DNA from: Malus domestica
Taxonomy: Eukaryota; Streptophyta; Magnoliopsida; Rosales; Rosaceae
Assembly (NCBI RefSeq): GCF_042453785.1
Contig: NC_091665.1
Coordinates: 26,565,501-26,629,500, forward strand
Direction of reading: 5' to 3'
DNA: 64,000 bases
The stretch's first letter is position 1; the number at the start of each line of letters is the position of its first letter. A program made the position numbers and the translations under genes. The notes under the pieces were generated by a model. That model searched no databases, had not been told where the DNA came from, and saw nothing but the letters and a program-made list of their open reading frames with translations. Of the stretch, positions 36,376 through 47,271 are shown one piece after another.

Positions 36376-37929
36376 CGGTGGCTGTTGGACACCTGGCCCT
36401 TTCCTCCTCTCCTGGCCCTCCACGTCACTTCCCTTCCTGCTCAGCCTTCTGTTACATGCTCCATCATCCTCTGAACCCAACTTTTATCTCGAGTGTTCAG
36501 ATTATCAATCTGTTTTCTTTGAGCAATAAAGCAGAAGAGTATCTGAGAGAACTGATGGGGTTTTTGGGAGGAGAGAGAACTAACCAAGCGAACCAAGGCC
36601 GTATAGGTTAAACAAACCAAAGAAAAAAAAGAAAAAAACTTAAAGAATTTGCTAAAAAAAAAGAATTTGGTAAAAAATTAAAAGAATTTCTTAACAAATG
36701 GCCTGCAAGCTCAGCACACAGCACACAGCACACAGCACAAGCCCAGCTCAGCCCTTGAATATTCCCACCACCAATTAATGAAATTATTAGCTAGTGGACA
36801 AGAAGAATAGACAAATAAATCAAATCAGAAAGCATGTTAGCAGATGTTTCATAATTTAATTGGGATTTGTTTGTGTATATTGCAGAGTCCTTGTTTGTGT
36901 TGGAGATGTATTAAGTTTAATTAATCTTGTATTAGGAAAAGAAGAAGCATTAAACTAAAAACAATGATTGAGAGGTGAAGTAATCGAATCGGATCGGATC
37001 GGATCGGATCGGATTGTATTTGCCTTGTTGTAATGGAACACAAGTAACTACAGGACGAGGAATCCACAAGTCAGTGTAGTTCCAATAGGCAGGGCTCCTC
37101 CTGCTTTCGGGATGGCTCAAAGTTGTCTTTGCTTCTTTTTTTCTTCCCTTTGAGTGAAAAAAAAAATATTTATTCTAGATTTTTATCACAGATTCTCTTT
37201 TAAAAATTGATCTAACATTTTGGTCCTTTTAGTTCATAAGGATCATTTTTCATCCTTGAAGTTCTTTACCGCACATTAATTTGATCTTTTCGTTGGAATT
37301 TTGTTATGAAATTTGTTAGTTTGATTATGTTGCACACATATAAGACCCACTGCTTCAATAATATCATTAGATATGAAATACACAATAAATAAATAAATTA
37401 TGAAGTGTTTTAAAGTTTTAAAATCCCTTGAAAACACAATATAATAATTGAATTTTGAGTGTTTCAAAATAACCTAACATTTGGGTCTAATAATATAGGA
37501 GTGGAGGCAGTTTTTGTCATGCATAAGATTAGCCATTATTAGAGACTATTTTGATTACCAGGGGAAACATCATTAATGTGGAAGTTGAATAAGACTCTTT
37601 CTTTTTGTAATTTTCGTTTGGATGTTGTTTCTAACTTTTCAAGTTTGGAAACTAGTTTGGGGTTTCTTTATATAACCATATTCGTTTATTTTCTTCATTA
37701 CAAATAAATGTATAATGGTTTTGCATTTGCCTAATTTTCTGCAAGAATAATGTATAAATAATGTTCTAAAAAAAATATGTTCAATAGTTAAAATACATTA
37801 CGAAGAGGTGGACCCCACAAAACTTGTGTCAAAAGTTGTATAAAAGAAGTAGTGTCACGAATCCGTCTCCTTTATTTATTTATATACGGTTCGATCATTC
37901 GTACACTAGAAGCAAAACGAGCTCCATTT
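36376..37929. other. Intergenic with microsatellites
   Basis: No gene recognised. A GCACACA-type array lies at about 36713-36740, and a five-base GGATC/CGGAT array at about 36985-37013 (five units or so). AT-rich sequence follows up to the Copia relic. GTATAAAAG near 37837 is a TATA-like word without an obvious gene. Confidence 0.45.
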
Positions 37930-39240
37930 TGTTATAAAGACAATGAGGAAGAGGTTATGGAGCCTGAGGTTTCATACCTTAATGCAATCAGACGCTTTAT
38001 TCTATTTAGCTCAATGCACTAGACCGGATATATCCTTTATTGTTAATCTTTTGCCAAGATATAGCAACGCGCCAACATGCAGACACTGGATTTGTGGATG
38101 CAAATTTCTTCCTCCTTGATCTTGGACAAAATTGCACCTACAAAACAATTAACACCTTTGGTTAAGGCCAAAAGCCTCACGTGCCCACGATGAATGTGAG
38201 AGGGGGTTTTGGCTGAAAAACCTCCGATGCCAAAGTTAGAATTTAGAGAGAAAAGTGTTTAGAGAGTTTTTGGAGTTTTGCAAGAGTGTGGACCTAGGTT
38301 TTTAGAGAAAATGGAGTTCAATATATAGAGTATGACCGGTCCCCTTTGGAGAAAAGGTGGCCGGCCTTTGGGATGTTTTTTGGGTGTATTTTGTGGTTTA
38401 ATCTGTGATTTATTTGGCAAGTAATCCATTAATTAGCCAATTAACACATTTTTAGAAAGAAAATTTTGGAGGTTATGGAATGAATAAAATAAATAGCTAA
38501 TTGATTAGCTAAAAGATATATGGAATGAAATAGGTTTTGAATTGTTACCAATTTTGGGCACTTTTGATTTAGTTGAAGGATGATCGCGAGTAGGAATCTT
38601 GTTGTACCTCAAGGGTATTTTTGTCCTCTTTTGTCCAAAGATCCACGTGTCGCCTTGTGATTATTTTTGCTCCACATGATTGGTGTTAAAAACATTTTTC
38701 GTTTCCTTAAAGGTACTACGGACTTAAGCTTGTCCTATCCCTATGCATCCTCCAATAGGGATGTCGCTCCCTCGGTTCTTGTGTTGATTCTCGCCTTGTT
38801 GGTTATGTTGATGCAGGTTTTGTACAAGGCAATTTCTCAAATGGGTTATGTATTTACAATTAGAGACACCGCAATCTCTTGGAGGTCAACCAAACAGACC
38901 TTAGTTGGGACTTCTTCTAACCATGATGAAATTCTCGCCTACACGAAGCTACGCGTGAATGCTTCTAGCTAAGAGCCTTAATGGAGCATATCCGAAGCAT
39001 TGGTGGACTTTCTTTTGTCTTTGACCTCCTTACAACAATTTATGAAGACAACTCCGCCTGTGTCAACCAGATCAAGAAATGATACATCAAAGAAGACAAC
39101 ACCACGTATACTGCGCCAAAATTCTTCTTTTCTCATCAGCAACAAGAGCATTAGAAGATTGAAGTTAAGCAAATCCATTCCTAGGACAACCGTGCCGACC
39201 CCTTTACGAAATCACTGCCGAAGTCTACTTTCTAGAAACT
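37930..39240 (+). mobile_element. Ty1/Copia relic (end of reverse transcriptase plus RNase H)
   Basis: This is a fragment of an old Copia polyprotein gene. The C-terminal part of reverse transcriptase lies at about 37950-38090 and RNase H at about 38680-39230, in the sense direction. No LTRs are attached. The two pieces are separated by a solo LTR inserted between them (38093-38676). It is strongly broken with many interruptions and is older than the other two Copia elements. Confidence 0.7.
38093..38676. mobile_element. Solo LTR inserted in the Copia relic
   Basis: A 584-bp unit begins TGTGGATGC and ends GCTCCACA, giving a six-base terminal inverted repeat (TGTGGA/TCCACA). It is flanked by GGATT (38088-38092) and TGATT (38677-38681), a five-base target duplication with one mismatch. 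Copia-like sequence continues on both sides. No coding sequence is present. A related copy lies at about 746-1383. Confidence 0.7.
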
Positions 39241-39481
39241 TGTATAATAAATTAATATGCGTAATTATCTCATTTGAATTGCTTATAATTCTCATTGAAA
39301 GTTTTGTCAAACTCATGAACACTGTAAACCTAAAACTGAAAACCCAGAGCGTTGGAACCAGCACACTCCGTGAACCAAAATTTTTATTTTCGGAAACATA
39401 CCCCTGACGGCTGACGGAAGACCATTTCCGTTTAGCCACTTCTCTCTTAATTAAAGTTGAATTTAATTACTAATGTGCCAA

Positions 39482-39708
39482 TGCACATTCAGCCCAAAAC
39501 CCTTTTTTTTTTTAAAAAAATTAGTACATCAATAATTTTACACTAAGAAGATGAGGAATTTGGCAAAATCACACAATAGGCAGCCTAATTTGGTATCGAA
39601 ATCGCCATTCATGAGATTCGAACTAAGACTTCTCACTTCCAAGTGAATATGAATACGATCAAACCGTAATACTGAATGGCAGCCCAAAGCCTAATTTTTT
39701 TTATAAAA

Positions 39709-39762
<54 letters not shown>

Positions 39763-39796
39763 CACACAACGGAAGCAAAAGGCACAACCAAACAAT
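39482..39796. other. Low-complexity tract with a (TA)n microsatellite
   Basis: No gene. A poly-A stretch (about 39710-39729) runs directly into an AT dinucleotide array (about 39729-39760). A shorter poly-T stretch lies near 39505. Confidence 0.6.
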
Positions 39797-40077
39797 GAAT
39801 CAGGATCCTCTCCAGATCCATTTTGTGAGGATCTTGGAGATCCTCCAATTGTATACGTTCACCGTACATCGTGTGATCATAAATTATTGTAAATTTTTCG
39901 TGTGATCATAAATTATTGTAAATTTTTCGTGTGATCATAAATTATTGTAAATTTTTTTATTTAAAATTGAATATAAACGGTACCTGACAAAAACTGATCG
40001 CATGATGTACGATAAACGGACACGTTTGAAGGATTCATGAAATCTTCACAAAAAAAATCCGAAGAGAATCCTCATTC
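39797..40077. mobile_element. Mutator-like MITE with 9-bp target duplication
   Basis: A 281-bp element with terminal inverted repeats of about 80 bases: GAATCAGGATCCTCTCC at the left and, on the opposite strand, GAATGAGGATTCTCTTC at the right. Similarity continues through TTTTGTGA(G/A)GAT and CGTACATC. The nine bases CCAAACAAT flank it on both sides (39788-39796 and 40078-40086). A 9-bp duplication with long inverted repeats fits Mutator-like non-autonomous elements. It contains a three-unit tandem repeat. A relative lies at 44515-44705. Confidence 0.8.
39868..39955. repeat. Three tandem 29-bp units inside the MITE
   Basis: Three head-to-tail copies of a 29-base unit starting CGTGTGATCATAAATTATTG and ending AAATTTTT. 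The related MITE at 44515 has only one such unit (CGTGTGATTAAAAATTATTT), so the expansion is specific to this copy. Confidence 0.85.
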
Positions 40078-41086
40078 CCAAACAATTAATTCTCACACTC
40101 AATTCCTTCTTTCCTAAATAAAAAAACAAAAAAACTGTTTCGATTTTAATGTTCATACCAATCAAACCATTTTCAAACTGAAGGAAAAGAAGAATCGAAA
40201 ATTTGCCCATTGAATGAAGGTATCTGAATCTTACACTTTTTACTTTTTTTTTTTTTTCTGAAAAAATGATTTAAGATTAAATTTTTATAATGCTAATAAT
40301 AATTTACTTTAAAAATTGCAAAGAATATTTACTAAATTTTTTAACTATGTTTACAAAATGTGTGACCAGAGCTAGCTTTTAAGGGGTGTGGTCGGTTCTA
40401 TTGCACAGGCCCCCAAAATAGCTTTTTTATTGAATATAATAATATATAAAAATACTAATCAAATCAATATATATATATATATGATGGGCCCAAAAGCCAT
40501 AAGATACCTGCCTAAAATCTGTACAAAATTATATAAAATTATAATTAACAAAGTTATGTTGGCAAAGCTAATCAATTAAAAGGGGAGAACCCCACCGAGG
40601 CAAACAATTCAAAACTCAGAGTTCACTTTTCTTCTCTCACGTCAAAGTCTCATAGCTGCTTCCCACTTGTCTTCTTTCACACCAGAGTCCTAAACGTTAG
40701 AATCTCGGGCGACGTTACCAGTGTCCTAGTCTACTTTACTTCTCTATTTGTCCCATTGTTCTTTTTTCCACAAATTATTAAACCCTAATTTATAAGTTCA
40801 TGAAAATGAAGAGAAACTTCCGAATTATGAAGACAATTCAACTAATCAGAGTGATGTAGATTTCGATTAAAGTAAGATATTTACTAATTTAAGTATATTG
40901 ACTTGGAATATGAAGATTCAGGTATTTCTCATCTATAATGATTTTTTTTTCTTTTGTATTTTTCAGGGCAAAATCAAGATGAGAGCAGCCACAAAAAATC
41001 ACTAGACGCACTCGTATTGCAGACTATCAAGTTTCATTGTTCATACTTATTATAATTTTATTGTGATCTTGTTTGAGATATAAAAG

Positions 41087-43792
41087 ATGGCACCTACTAA
41101 AAAATATTCATCTGGCTACTTGAAGTGTCAAAGAAAAAGAAAAGTTGAACAATTGACTCAGTCTCAAAAATGAGCTATTGATAGGTTCTTTCTGAAAGAA
41201 AAAAACCACAAAGTTCAGTGGATGATTTAATTACGAAACAACAAGATGACAATGAGAAATTAGCTGATGATTTGGGCAATGATGAAATTGATGACGACCT
41301 TGATGAGAATGATAATCATGAGGATGATCATATTGTTACTGATCAACCAAGTGAGTCCATTCCCTCAAACATTTATGATCCTCAAATTTGGGATGGTCTT
41401 GATCCCAAATGGATTGATTTGTTGGCACATAAAGGTCCTGCAAGAGATCTATCAATTGAGAAAGGTCCCAAAAATCAGTTTAACAAGTGTTTTAATGCAA
41501 CTAGTGTTCTAAAATGCGGTCTGGGCGGCCGCCTAGGCGTTGGGCGTCGGGCCGCCACCGCAATTATTTCAAAAACGTTCAGGAAATCGGCATGGGTATT
41601 AGGCAATGCCTAGGCGGCCCACTAGGGGGGCTAGGCGGCCTAGACGCCGGGCTAAGCGGCCTCCGCGGCGGTTCTATTAAAATTTTCAGTCTCACTACAC
41701 CGCGATGGTGATGAAAGAGAAATCGAGAGAGCGTGAGGGAAGAGTAAACGTGAGAGAGATATGTAGAAGGAATCAGAATAACACTGCATTTGCAAGAAAA
41801 AAAAAACGAGAACTTTGAACTGGAAGCCCAGATTTCTTCGCCGGAGAAGATTTCTTCGTTGTGCTTGAGGAAATTGACTGGACTCATGATTAGGTTTTAG
41901 AAAATTATACAGAGCAAGAAGATGGAAATTAGGCGGAGAGATAGGGAATCAGGTGGAGCAATCGAAGAAGAATGAAGGGAGAGGAAACGAGAAACTTAAT
42001 CAGGCGAATAAGATAGGGAATCAGGTGAAGCAATTGAAGAAAAAAGGGAGATTTTACGGAGGGAAAATGGAAAAAAGAAGAAGAAGAAGAAGAAGACGGA
42101 ACTAAAAGAAGATGAATAGGATGAGGAAACAGAAAGAATGAAAAAATAGAAGATTCTGGTTTTCAAGGCATCAAAATGGACTCCTTGGTTTGGAGTCTCT
42201 AACCGTCTTGGTTGATGTGAGGTGCCGCATGGGAACTAAGGTTGGAAGGAAGGGTCACACACACCACACACGTGGAATGGGAAAGGATGCATATGCACCT
42301 TTTCTTCTTTTTATTATGAACCACCTAACCCGATTTTTACTTTTAATCTTTAAAACTTAGATATAGTCATTTAAAATATTTTAAATTATATGGTATACAT
42401 GCTTAATATGTTTTTAAATGCTGGACTTGCTAGATATTTTGTTTGCATTTTATCATTATTTTATTATCTTATTTATCTATTTCATATAAGTATAATTTTT
42501 TGTAAGTGTCAATATGCACTTATTTACAAGATATACAAGAAATTTACCTAAATCCGCCTAGACCGCCTAGTGCCTAGCCGCCTAGGCGCTAGGCGCTAGG
42601 CCGCCGCCCGACTAGTGCCTAACTTTTTTTAGAACCTTGAATGCAGCCTTTTACACTCGATACTTATCCAATAGAGAGAAACATGATAGAGATTGGCTAG
42701 TCTATTCAAAGGATGTTGATAAAGTGTTATGTTTTTGTTGTAAATTGTTCAAGAAAAGGCCTTTTAAAGATCAATTAGCAAATGAGAGCTACAAAGATTG
42801 GACATATCTCAATGTGAGGCTTAAAGAGCATGAAAACAATTTTGATCACATCTCAAACATGACCATTTGGATTGATTTGCGTCTTAGATTGTAGAAAAAT
42901 GAAACAATTGACAAAGTTGTGCAAGACGAGATCAAGAAAGAAAAAGAGTATTGGAGGGAGTTACTACGAATGTTGATTTCCATTATGAAATATCTGGCTT
43001 TTCGTGGAAATAAGGATAAGCTTTATCAAGAACGTAATGGAAATTTTATGGGCCTAGTTCAAATGATGGCTGAATCTGATCCATTGATAAAGAATCATCT
43101 TCAATGCTTCCAAAATAATGAGATTCGTTATCATTATCTTAGTCATACCATCCAGAATGAGTTGATATTGTTGATATCTTGTGAAATCAAAGCTGCAATC
43201 ATTCAAAAAAGTCAAAGAAGCTAAATATTTTACAGTGATACTTGATTGTACTCCTAATTTTAGCCACCAAGAACAGATGAGCTTGATCATAAGATGTGTG
43301 GATGTGAACAGTACTCCAGTAAAAGTAGAATAATATTTTTTGCAATATTTGATTGTGAATAACACATTAGGAGAAGGACTGTTTGAAGAGTTGCAGAATG
43401 TATTAAAAGTTCTTGCTCTTGATATTGATGAGCTCTTTGATGTTGATGTTGATGCATTATTAGTAGAGTTGAAGGTTTTATGAGAGTGTTTGCCAAAAGA
43501 AATAAAGCCATCCATTCACATATTGAACTACTCGAAGATGATGCGTTGTTTCCCGATTGCAAGTATTGCATACATAATTTTGTTGACTGTACCTATTACC
43601 GTTGCATCTGCAGAAAGGAGTTTCTTAAAGTTAAAGTTATTAAAATCATACTTGCGGTCAACCATGTTGCAGGAAAGGTTAAATGCACTTGCTTTGATAT
43701 CGATTGAAAGTTATTTTTTAGACAAAATTGATTATGCAGGTTTAATTGATGATTTTGCAGCAAAGAATGCACAAAAAGCCATCCTTAAGTGA
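41087..43792 (+). pseudogene. hAT transposase pseudogene, TTF-type zinc finger with hAT dimerisation domain
   Basis: The frame starts MAPTKKYSSGYLKCQRKRK at 41087, but a stop follows within 30 codons. An acidic stretch leads to NIYDPQIWDGLDPKWIDLL and then to the sequence interrupted by the nested element. After the insertion it resumes with FYTRYLSNREKHDRDWLVY and a TTF zinc-finger-like CFCCKLF. A DUF4371-like core (RNGNFMGLVQMMAE, HYLSHTIQNELI) follows, with at least one more stop and a frame change near 43200. Most of the catalytic middle is missing. The C-terminal dimerisation signature ASAERSFLKLKLLKSYLRS is present near 43600. Plant relatives are annotated as zinc finger MYM-type 1-like hAT proteins. 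It cannot encode an active transposase. Confidence 0.75.
41502..42639. mobile_element. Non-autonomous hAT element nested in the hAT transposase relic
   Basis: A 1138-bp element. The left end reads TAGTGTTCTAAAATGCGG, then GGGCGGCCGCCTAGGCG. On the opposite strand the right end reads CAAGGTTCTAAAAAAAGTTAG, then GCGGCGGCCTAGCGCC. It is flanked by AATGCAAC (41494-41501) and AATGCAGC (42640-42647), an 8-bp target duplication with one mismatch, as expected for hAT. The interior is non-coding and includes a GAA-type microsatellite (about 42074-42097). The GC-rich GCCTAGGCG subterminal blocks are self-complementary and would fold strongly. It belongs to the same family as 324-633. Confidence 0.82.
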
Positions 43793-44064
43793 AACTTCAG
43801 TGCTAGACTTTTTTAAGTTTTGTTTATTTGGTTTCTTTAGATTGAGCTTATTGTTAGCTATTAGTACGATGATTACTTTGTAGCTTTTTTTACAATTAAT
43901 AATATTTAGAAATAGATGGTTAGTGAGTTTTAAAGTTTATTTTGATATTGTTTTTTTAGCATCAATACATTGTTCAATTTCTTTTTAAGATGTCTTATAA
44001 GAAAGGCTCTTTTTATGAATTCTGCACAGGACCTCCGAAATCTCAAAGATGACCTTGCGTCAAA

Positions 44065-44514
44065 CAAATAGGTATACAATAAGTATACACAGAAATTAAC
44101 GTGAGTGAGCAACCATGCACCCTAGGATACGTGAAGGGGGATATCACATAGTAACCCAATTTTGTAGTGATATTGTAGTTTGGGCATGTGACTGAACTTG
44201 ATTCTGTTCTTGTCTATTCAAATCTGTCGTATTTAGGGTTATGAGTTATGACTGTAACATTAAACATACTAGAAGAGGACAGAAACTTCTTGACAAAGAG
44301 ATTTATTGTTGGACAAGCTATATGTGGATCTAAGACTAAAGACAATCATGCAGGCCTCGCATACAACTTGGACCTTCCTTTGTAAATTAGAAGATATAAT
44401 GTTCAAGCCCAAATAATATAGTGCTTGAGAAAGTTTTCAAATTTTATTTTATGGTCCGATAACCCTAGAATGGATACGAACAGAAAGTTCTAGCATACTA
44501 CAATGACATGTTTG
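44065..44514. other. No recognised feature
   Basis: AT-rich sequence with no open frame of note, no terminal repeats and no RNA-gene signature that I can see. Confidence 0.35.
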
Positions 44515-44705
44515 CGGGAAAAGGATCATTTTTTTGAGGATACTAAGGATCCTATGATTGGGATCATCTCTCGTACATCGTGTGATTAAAAATTATTTTA
44601 AAATTTAAAATTTAAAAGTAAATATAAATAGTACTTAACGAAAACTGACCGCACAATGAACGAGCGATCACGGGATCCTTAGGATCCCCAAGAAAAGGAT
44701 CCGTC
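44515..44705. mobile_element. Mutator-like MITE, relative of the one at 39797
   Basis: A 191-bp element. The left end CGGGAAAAGGATCATTTT and the reverse complement of the right end (GACGGATCCTTTTCTT) match as imperfect inverted repeats and continue into GGGGAT/GAGGAT and CTAAGGATCC. CATGTTTG is present on both sides (44507-44514 and 44706-44713), extending to nine bases with one mismatch. The core shares CGTACATCGTGTGAT and AACTGA(C/T)CGCA words with the first MITE. It is non-coding. Confidence 0.72.
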
Positions 44706-44779
44706 CATGTTTGAGTACATGAAATGAAATGACTCAAAAATGTGCACTTGATTACCTGATGATTAAAAATTGGATTTTT

Positions 44780-45806
44780 ATTACAAATGGTTCTTAAAAT
44801 TGACTCATCCCATCAAAATAGTCCATAAAATTGAAAATGTAGTTTCTAAAAATAGGCGTTGCAAATCAATATGCTCCTTCCATCACAATTCCGTTAAAAA
44901 TTCTGTTATATGCTAATGTGGTATATAACTGGATCCCACAAGTCTAAGTAAATATTACCATGTGGATTAAAAATATTTAAATAATAAAAAATAATTTTTT
45001 TTTTGAATAATTAAAAACTTAAAAAAAATGATTTGGGAATTCTACGGAGCTCGACTGCCTCGACAACAATGGCAGCAAAATTAGGTTCCTTCAATTACAA
45101 TTTCCAGGAGAAGAGAAAGCGGTTGCTCTTCGTCTAGAAGGGCTGCTCCTACTCCGAGCTGGGTGGCTTCCTCCACATCGAGGAGCAAGACCCGTCGTCT
45201 GTCATCTCTATCTCAACTTAGTTCTCTCATACCCCCCTATGAGGAATCAAATCCTTTTGGAACTCTATTTCTACCCTTTTCTTTCTTCTTTGGCACCCTG
45301 TTCAAATCATCAATTCCATCAGTTCCTGGTTCATTGGTAACTATTCAATCTTCGTTCACATCGATCGCAGAAGAAATTCCAGAATCATGAATTCCCGCTC
45401 AGCTTCATCCCCGCTGCTCAAGACAACAGAGGATGAAGAGTTTGTAAGTTTAGCAAAGAGAATGTTAGAAAACAGTAAATATCATGAATAACCTTTCAAT
45501 GGAATTGGAATCGGGCCGCTGGCTCTTTTTCCCGTCTGGAAGTGCAAGAGTTCCAAGACCATCACCTTTTTTTTTTTATTTTTTTTTAGTTTTTAATTAA
45601 TTTTTTTTAATCCACGTGGCAATATTTAATTAGATTTGTGGAACCTAATTATGTGCCACATTAGTACATAATAGAACTATTAACATAATTGTAACAGAAT
45701 GACCACATTGATTTGCGACGTCTATTTTTAGGGACTACATTGATTGATTTTTAATTTCATGGACCATCTAGATAAGATGAGTCAATTTTAGGAATTATTT
45801 ATGCCT
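44780..45806. mobile_element. Large inverted-repeat element with a foreign core (Pack-type candidate)
   Basis: About 230 bases at the left (44785-45010) are the inverted complement of about 235 bases at the right (45565-45800). Shared words, read inward, include AAAATTGACTCATC, TCAAT(A/G)TG, GTTAA and CCACGTGGATTAAAAA. Between the arms lies a non-repetitive core of about 550 bases with higher GC content. The core includes an ATG-led frame (45163-45390) and readable stretches such as GCSYSELGGFLHIEEQDP in another frame. This architecture fits a non-autonomous DNA element that has captured host sequence. I could not identify the captured gene or define a target duplication. Confidence 0.6.
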
Positions 45807-46364
45807 CTCTCTCTCATATAGGCATTTCAGCCTCTATCTAGCCATAAGTTTGGCTTCCACACCAAAAGTGGGGTTAGAACCCAAAACCTCAAGTTTTTAG
45901 TTTTAAAAATGTGTAATCTTTTTTTTACCAATGAACCATCAACTCATGATTATAAATGTGCTGAATTAGATAGTAACATGTAATCCGCCATTTTGGTCAT
46001 GTGACCAACATATGAGAAGGAGATGGAATAATCATGTGTCTTTAAAAATGTTTCTTTTGGATCATATAAGGAATTTGAACTCAAAAACATATTTTTTGAT
46101 GTTAAGATATTAACATCGAAACAGATGTTTTGAGTTCAAGTTTGTAATTTGAATATAGTCTCAACATTCAGTTCTTTTTGTGACTTGTTTTTTTGTAGCC
46201 TCATTATTGAGCAAAGAAAACCTTAGCTACGAAACGACTTTCACAAAAGTAAGAGTCTCTAGTATTCTAGTTATATTAGACTACACAAAAACCCACTCGA
46301 TATTGAAGTTTTTCTAGTTATGTAGTCGTGTCGAAATTTCTATCAACTATACATAAAAGAATAA
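45807..46364. other. No recognised gene
   Basis: AT-rich sequence. The part near 45850-45960, with CCAATGAACCATCAACTC and GGGGTTAGAACCC words, looks like decayed repeat. No open frame or terminal repeat is convincing. Confidence 0.35.
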
Positions 46365-46510
46365 AACTTTAACAAAAAGCTTCCAGTACTGTTTACTTTA
46401 ACGAAAAATCACATTTTTACACTAAAAAATCAATCTTACTATTCATTTTACCCTTTATTTTTTTCTTATTGTTAAAACTCAAAGTTTTCAAGTCATTTTC
46501 ATAAGTTTAC
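46365..46510 (+). repeat. MITE copy, AACTTTAACGAAAAGC family
   Basis: The stretch AACTTTAACAAAAAGC...CAGTACTGTTTACTTTAACG...GTTTTCAAGTCATTTTCAT is the inverted partner of 46761-46912. The two copies are about 85% similar by eye. I recall this as an abundant short non-autonomous family in Rosaceae genomes. It is non-coding. Confidence 0.6.
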
Positions 46511-46760
46511 CCATAAAAAAAGTTCTAACAAAGACACTGACTAGACTCAAAATTGAATACAATCACGATCGGCTTGTTGCCCACGCCAAAGAACAATAAT
46601 TTAGTGTGGTTGAGACCGCTTAATTAAAGCAAAGCCATATATTTGGAACTGTAAACGTGGCCGTATTGCAAGCAAGAGAAGTCGTCCATGGCATCGAACT
46701 TTTTGCTCACATCCCCGCTGCCACGTAATCCAAGAACCTCCTTTTTCCCTTTCTTTTTTA

Positions 46761-46912
46761 GGAAAACTAATAAAAATGACTTGAAAACTTTGAATTTTAA
46801 TGATAAGGATAAAATAAAGGGTAAAGTGAATAGTACCAGGATTGACTTTTTAGTGTAAAAATGTGGTTTTTCGTTAAAGTAAACAGTACCGGGTGCTTTT
46901 CGTTAAAGTTCC
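46761..46912 (-). repeat. MITE copy, inverted partner of 46365
   Basis: GGAAAACTAATAAAAATGAC...GTAAACAGTACCGGGTGC...CGTTAAAGTT is the reverse complement of the 46365-46510 copy, about 250 bases away. A transcript crossing both would fold into a long hairpin. It ends about 360 bases upstream of the phosphate-carrier ATG. Confidence 0.6.
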
Positions 46913-47271
46913 CTTCTTTTTTCCTTAACGCCTAAAATTCGGAAGATTTTTCAGTGTAACCGTTATACGAATAGTATATTATGTGTCGTTATATAAATAA
47001 TAAGATATATATGTTAAAAGTTAATAACTTCAAAAACAAAATTTCTCACCACTTACCTGAAAAGTACCACCGTGTTCCCGTTAAAAGTTTCTCCTCAAGT
47101 CCTCTCTCTCTCCATTTTGCCCTCTCCCTGTTGGCACCGCCGCTATTCGATATTTGGCGGGGCTCTGGCCACCGACCCGAGAATCTGTCAAATGGGTTTT
47201 TCTCCTCTTGGGGTTGGAACTTAGAGGAATGTGAGATTTGGAAGTGAGGGAGTGTCGAGCTTGTCGAGATC

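Larger units (their letters stand above)
40370..44064 (+). mobile_element. Decayed autonomous hAT element (MYM/TTF zinc-finger transposase type)
   Basis: The left end reads CAGAGCTAGCTTTTAAGG, followed by GCACAGGCCCCCAAAAT. On the opposite strand the right end (near 44064) reads CAAGGTCATCTTT, followed within about 40 bases by GGAGGTCCTGTGC. These are degenerate hAT ends with matching subterminal GCACAGG(A/C)C motifs. Between them lie the broken transposase gene (41087-43792) and a nested hAT element (41502-42639). No target duplication could be recognised. The boundaries are therefore inferred from the ends and the transposase content. Confidence 0.6.

Noticed and set aside
39868-39955. A CRISPR-like array (three 29-bp repeats)
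   Set aside because: The units are directly adjacent without spacers and lie inside a plant MITE, so this is a simple tandem expansion.
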